Shown one piece after another: positions 60,014 to 64,000 of a stretch of DNA of 64,000 nt. Source of the stretch: Tenebrio molitor (Eukaryota; Arthropoda; Insecta; Coleoptera; Tenebrionidae); assembly GCF_963966145.1 (NCBI RefSeq), contig NC_091051.1, positions 2,666,001 to 2,730,000 on the forward strand, written 5' to 3'. The notes below the pieces were generated by a model, which saw only the letters and a program-made list of their open reading frames with translations, did no database searches and had not been told where the DNA came from. A program made the position numbers and the translations under genes. Positions within the stretch are counted from its first letter, which is position 1; each line of letters begins with the position of its first letter.

Positions 60014-60943
60014 ATGATGGCAGAGATTCCGTTTTCGGACGAGGACAGCGGCCCCTCGATCAAATTCTTCGGCACCTCGTCGACCACCGCTGGCGAGGAC
60101 ACTCACCCCGAGGAGGACACCTTCAAGTCGATACTCGACGAGGACAATTCAGTTCCTTCGGAGGGAGGCTACGGTCCCGTCAAGATCAACGGAAGTTCGA
60201 TTTATTCGGAGCAGATCGAGCACCAGATAGCCGAGTCGCTGGACCAGCTCTCCACCAAATCCGATCCGAACTCGGCGAGCGATGAAGACGACAGCGACTC
60301 CGACGAGCAATACAGGAAGAAGGCCCGCGTGGGCAACCACTACCAAGCCCGCATCCCCAAGTACTTGAGCGACATCGACGAGGGTGCGATCCAAGACGAG
60401 CTCCTGTGGAACCCCTTCATCATCGATCCTAACACTGTGGAAGACTTCTTGCGGCGGATATCGTCGGTGACCAAACTGCTGATCCCGATGGGGAGCCACT
60501 TGAGGGACAACGAACAGGCCCTCTTCATCCTCCAGAAGAACGGGCACGACGTGGAGAGCGCGTTTCGCGAGTTGAGCGCCGGCCAGACCGCGGAGGCCGA
60601 ACAGGAGAGGCGGTGGAGCGAGGAGGAGTGCAGGAACTTCGAGAGGGGCATCGTGGATTTCGGCAAGAATTTTTTTCTCATACAGAAATACAAAGTGAGG
60701 ACGCGCCACGTCGGCGAACTCGTTCAGTTTTACTATTTGTGGAAGAAAACAGAACGGTACGATCTGTTCGCCAATAGGATGAGGAGCGGCAAAAAGAAGT
60801 ACTCGCTCAATCCGGGCATTTCCGATCTGGTGTGCCGCTACCTAGGAAGGCAGACGCGGGGGCTGGAGCCCGTGGGACCTGATGTGCAATTTATAGTGAC
60901 GGACACTAGAAGAGATGTGCCCCAAGATAATTCCCAGTATTAA
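60014..60943 (+). CDS. MIER1: MIER-type ELM2-SANT corepressor protein, single exon
   Basis: One uninterrupted exon of 309 aa. Residues of about 105-190 form the ELM2 region (GNHYQARIPKYLSD ... LLWNP ... GSHLRDNEQALFILQKNGHD). Residues of about 200-250 form the SANT domain (RRWSEEECRNFERGIVDFGK, KVRTRHVGELVQFYYLWKK, ERYD). This combination and the KVRTRxVGExVxFYYxWKKxERYD signature are typical of mesoderm induction early response proteins, which recruit HDAC1/2 to chromatin in the nucleus. The N-terminus is acidic (SDEDSGPSIKFFG, ASDEDDSDSDEQ). The tail after SANT is short compared with vertebrate MIER1. The start is the first of two adjacent ATGs, and an upstream CAGGTAGG suggests a 5'UTR intron. 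All other multi-domain genes here have several introns, so the lack of coding introns is notable. Confidence 0.85.
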   Translation: MMAEIPFSDEDSGPSIKFFGTSSTTAGEDTHPEEDTFKSILDEDNSVPSEGGYGPVKINGSSIYSEQIEHQIAESLDQLSTKSDPNSASDEDDSDSDEQYRKKARVGNHYQARIPKYLSDIDEGAIQDELLWNPFIIDPNTVEDFLRRISSVTKLLIPMGSHLRDNEQALFILQKNGHDVESAFRELSAGQTAEAEQERRWSEEECRNFERGIVDFGKNFFLIQKYKVRTRHVGELVQFYYLWKKTERYDLFANRMRSGKKKYSLNPGISDLVCRYLGRQTRGLEPVGPDVQFIVTDTRRDVPQDNSQY

Positions 60944-60983
60944 TTTACGACTTCGTTAACACTGCGAATAATGATTTTTGTCG

Positions 60984-61259
60984 TTATCCAAGATTTATTT
61001 TATATTTATGTGAAAAAATCATTTCAGTTTCTTTTCTAATTAAATCATTTGCAAACCCATCGCGCATTTTATTTTTTCCAATACATATATGAACTGGCAC
61101 TTTAAAGGCAGGACTGAGCTTAGTCCACACAAAAATAAAATTACTACAAAAAATGTATCCAGTGTAGTAGGCAACCAAATATACAGTCGTCAGTAACACT
61201 TTCCTTGTGAAAATGCATTGAAAAGCGCATCCCAACAGGAAAACCGCAATTTTCTTCAA
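60984..61259 (-). CDS. doubtful small hydrophobic ORF
   Basis: An open frame of about 90 codons with two hydrophobic stretches (IAVFLLGCAFQCIF and VLLTTVYLVAYYTGYIFCSN). There is no ATG start at its 5' end and no convincing acceptor. An overlapping 60-codon ORF with ATG (61144-61326) uses another frame. I recognise no family. It is convergent with the MIER-type gene and may simply be part of its 3' flank. Confidence 0.15.
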   Translation of the reverse strand: MKKIAVFLLGCAFQCIFTRKVLLTTVYLVAYYTGYIFCSNFIFVWTKLSPAFKVPVHICIGKNKMRDGFANDLIRKETEMIFSHKYKINLG

Positions 61260-61329
61260 CAGAGATTATGACATTTGGTTTTTCTAGTGACTTTTTCGGC
61301 CAAAAAAGTCCCCAACAGCACATCATAAA

Positions 61330-63400
61330 TTATAAACTCAAACAAAAAAGAAGTGTTCTGTGGAAAAAAGTCTCTTCCAAGTCCGAGCATTTAATTGTGC
61401 AACTCTTATGCCGTCGGATAAAAATTAAAAACGTTAACTTACCCCCAACGTCTTGACAACCCCCAACAAAAGGAAAAAAATCGTAGGGTGATTTCGACCG
61501 ATTCTTCAGTCGCTGGATTCTTTATTCTCTCGTTTCCACTTGTCTTTCCATTTTCCACACAATTTCCAAATCGATTTCCACAAAATCACGCAAAGTTAAT
61601 TCAAACACCGCCGACATTACTGTTAAATGTCAATTTGTTAAAGTGTTGGCAACTTCACGCCGCAAATTTGAAAGTACCTTATTTTGTTATTATTTCGGCA
61701 TTTTTATTGATTTTAACCAAAACTTGGCACCGACCACCCCCGGCGAAACTGTGCCAATTTGTGTATCTTGGATTGAACAAGGTTTGTCGAAAATTCCGCC
61801 TATTTGATGAAGGAAAAGAATCGGTGTACAGTGTGTTGTGAAAGTATTGTGGAGTCGTCCGGTCCAACGGGCGACTCGCCGCGAAATGAAACGCCGACGA
61901 AACATTTAAAATACATCGTTTATTATCATGTTTCTCACCGGAGGCTCGACAAGATTCATGAATCTATAGATTGCATGACTTATATAAACATAAATAATAG
62001 GTAGTACTAGCTTATGTCTTACAATTTAAAACATTGATTTAGAACATATCTACTTACTGTCTTATTAATATTGTAGTGGCTTCGTTTAACAGAACGTAAC
62101 AATATTAATCGTTGAGTAATGTGATATTTCCGTCAAGTATCCGCTAGAACTAAACAAACGTAACGGATTTTATATCGTGTTTCCAGTAAATCATTGAGCC
62201 AGTTCGTTTTTTTTTTATTATTACTATTATTATTGAGCTAAAATTTAATACTGATGGTTGTCGTAATATAGGAATTGAAAATAAACGAGGCGGTTGATTT
62301 TGAATTCCTTATTTACAATGGAAGATGATTACGCCTAACGAATTACATTTACAAAAATTCAACCCTCTTTTTATAAATCTCTGCTATCACAAAATATTCA
62401 TTCGAGTTAAATCGCCTTGAGCCCTATGCGGTTCAACTTTATGAATATGTTTGTTTTGTTATGTATATATATAAGTTTTTTCTTCAGTGACACACATACC
62501 TTGCTTCATACATAAAAATATAATTAAATATTTTGCACCCCGTACAAAATATTTAAGTACAACTTGTTTTGATTACTTTTTAACAAATCCTATCAATCAG
62601 TCTTAGTTTGTAAACACCAGCATACTATTTATAAAAAAATATTACTCTAAGTTTCGTACAGCATTCATTCGTAAGTACCTATGAGAAGGGGCGTCGGGAG
62701 TCATTTTTTCTTTCTTTCAACGGAAAATACAGAGCGACATGATATGAAGTTACATACAGAAACAGTTTAGTGTCTCACGAACGGAAAACAATTATATTCC
62801 TTTTTTTATAAACAACGTGTCCTTGTTAACGATATGTAACATCTATTGGAATAGTTAAGTACACTCATATATCGTCATAAAAAAGTAAAGGGGATCTCAT
62901 TTTATTCCAAAGTAACAAACGATAAATTTAACAAGTACAAACTTTCCTCCATAATATGAATAACAAATGAAACGTTATTGTTTACAGGTAGTATCTCTAA
63001 CCGTGCTAATATGGCGATCGCCTCCATATGTCGGGACTTCCAAAAGTAAACCGAAATGTCAAACTGTAGAAAAATACAAAATTTCCATATTATTAAAATT
63101 TCCAAAGACCACAACGAATTTACTTTAATTACCCGAAAATAAAGAGGTGTGTCCGATCGAGTGCGCCATCTGCTGGTGCAGACAGTAATTGGCAATGATC
63201 AAGTAAATTTCTTGCAATCTTTCTGGGTCGTTGGGCACACAATACCGCAAGTGTTATTTGTTTATCAGCAAATTGAACTATTATAAACGTGGCTTATTGT
63301 CAGTCACCTTAATTTGACAATTCTTTTTCTCTTTTTTAAATTATTATTTACAATAATAGTTAGCGTGCGTTTTGGGTTATTCGTTTTTCTTTAAACAGGT
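61330..63400. other. AT-rich region, probably the 3'UTR side of the receptor gene
   Basis: No coding exon is seen on either strand. The last exon of the minus-strand receptor ends at 63417, so part of this stretch should be its 3'UTR. Confidence 0.4.
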
Positions 63401-63416
63401 GACTAGATTTGCGTGT

Positions 63417-64000
63417 TTAAGCGTCCGCTTGGACCATCTCGATCTTGTGGAGGGGCGTTACCGAGGGGGACCTCTCCAGTTCGGGGGTGACGGTCTCGCA
63501 GTTGGAGCTGCTGCATGGGGTCGTCACCAGGGGAGGGATCAAGCTGTCTCCTTCGGGGCTGTTGGTCTCGACGGTCTCCTCGTACACCCTCTCCTGCAGA
63601 ACAAATGCAACACTCTGTCCGCAACCGCTTCGTCACTCACCTGCGACTTGTCGTACTTGAGTCTCTTCCAGATGAACTGCTTCCTGTCGCTGGTTCCCGG
63701 GACCACGTTCGGCTCGGTCCCCGACGAGTAATAATTCGGGTTGGAGAAACTCCTCCCCGTCGCGTACAGATACTTCTTTTTTCCCTTCTTGAAGAGGAGG
63801 AACGCCACCAAGATAATACACAACAGAATGATGCACAGCATCGGTACCAGCGTCATGATGTAGAACTTGTTGGAATGTTCCGTGTTCGAGTGTTCGGGGG
63901 TCTCGTCGAAGTCTTTCACGCTGTTGGGGTTGTAGACGTCCTCGTCGTCGTCGTCCTCGTAGTCGCACTTGTAGTTGCCGCTAGGGCACTTGTTCGGGAT
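63417..64000 (-). CDS. C-terminus of a single-pass membrane receptor (partial)
   Basis: Two exons, 63641-64000 (continues beyond the window) and 63417-63593, joined in phase 0 (CAG then GTGAGT; acceptor TGCAG). The visible part has an extracellular acidic stretch after CPSGNYKCDYEDDDDED, then a hydrophobic helix (FYIMTLVPMLCIILLCIILV and AFLLF). A basic stop-transfer KKGKKK and a tail of about 110 residues follow. The tail contains SNPNYYSS, an NPxY-type endocytosis or PTB-binding motif, and KQFIWKRLKYDKSQ. The cysteine-bearing acidic sequence just before the membrane suggests an LDL-receptor-like or EGF-containing ectodomain, but that part is outside the window. The exact gene was not recognised. 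Confidence 0.75.

Noticed and set aside
60149..60709. Minus-strand ORFs opposite the MIER-type gene
   Set aside because: They are antisense shadows of a strongly recognisable ELM2-SANT exon.

Overview
This is an AT-rich eukaryotic nuclear window, most likely from an insect and probably a beetle. The reasons are spliceosomal genes with introns often only 45-65 bp long, many short TA-flanked inverted-repeat elements with CAGGGTG ends, a whirlin/harmonin-type PDZ gene of the insect dyschronic kind, and a beetle-like R2D2-type dsRNA-binding protein gene. The species assignment is inference. All exon models were built by hand from splice sites and reading phase.

Layout. 1-6.2 kb is AT-rich and holds several inverted-repeat (MITE-like) elements, plus a possible exon at the very left edge. 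6.5-7.6 kb (+) is a three-exon RWD + RING gene. 8.3-22.7 kb holds a head-to-tail, minus-strand cluster of small secreted Ly6/three-finger proteins: five intact genes (A 8.3-8.7, B 11.6-12.1, C 13.2-13.6, E 16.8-17.2, F 19.3-20.8), two pseudogenes (D 15.9-16.3, G 22.3-22.7) and decayed fragments. A plus-strand gene for a double dsRNA-binding-domain protein (R2D2/Loquacious type, 17.4-18.4 kb) sits inside it. Pieces of that gene's 3' end and of the neighbouring RasGEF gene's last exon are scattered through the cluster, so the whole block has grown by segmental duplication.

25.7-28.6 kb (-) is a nine-exon RasGEF gene (831 aa model). 30.8-40.0 kb (-) is a ten-exon dysc/whirlin-harmonin gene (821 aa model) with two PDZ domains, a 25-nt microexon and a likely internal promoter for a short isoform. 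40-59.5 kb has no gene I can support. It holds two diverged tandem-repeat arrays, several MITEs and possible non-coding 5' exons. 60.0-60.9 kb (+) is a single-exon ELM2-SANT (MIER-type) gene. 63.4-64 kb (-) carries the last two exons of a single-pass membrane receptor whose ectodomain lies outside the window.

The most interesting part is 8-26 kb. Secreted Ly6 genes share one promoter layout (TTTAAAAG about 36-48 bp before the ATG) and the same phase-1/phase-1 intron structure. One sub-lineage has lost the two loop-I cysteines (C2 and C3) together. A mobile element has inserted exactly at a splice donor in one intact copy. The block is intermingled with an RNA-interference-type gene and its duplicated fragments.
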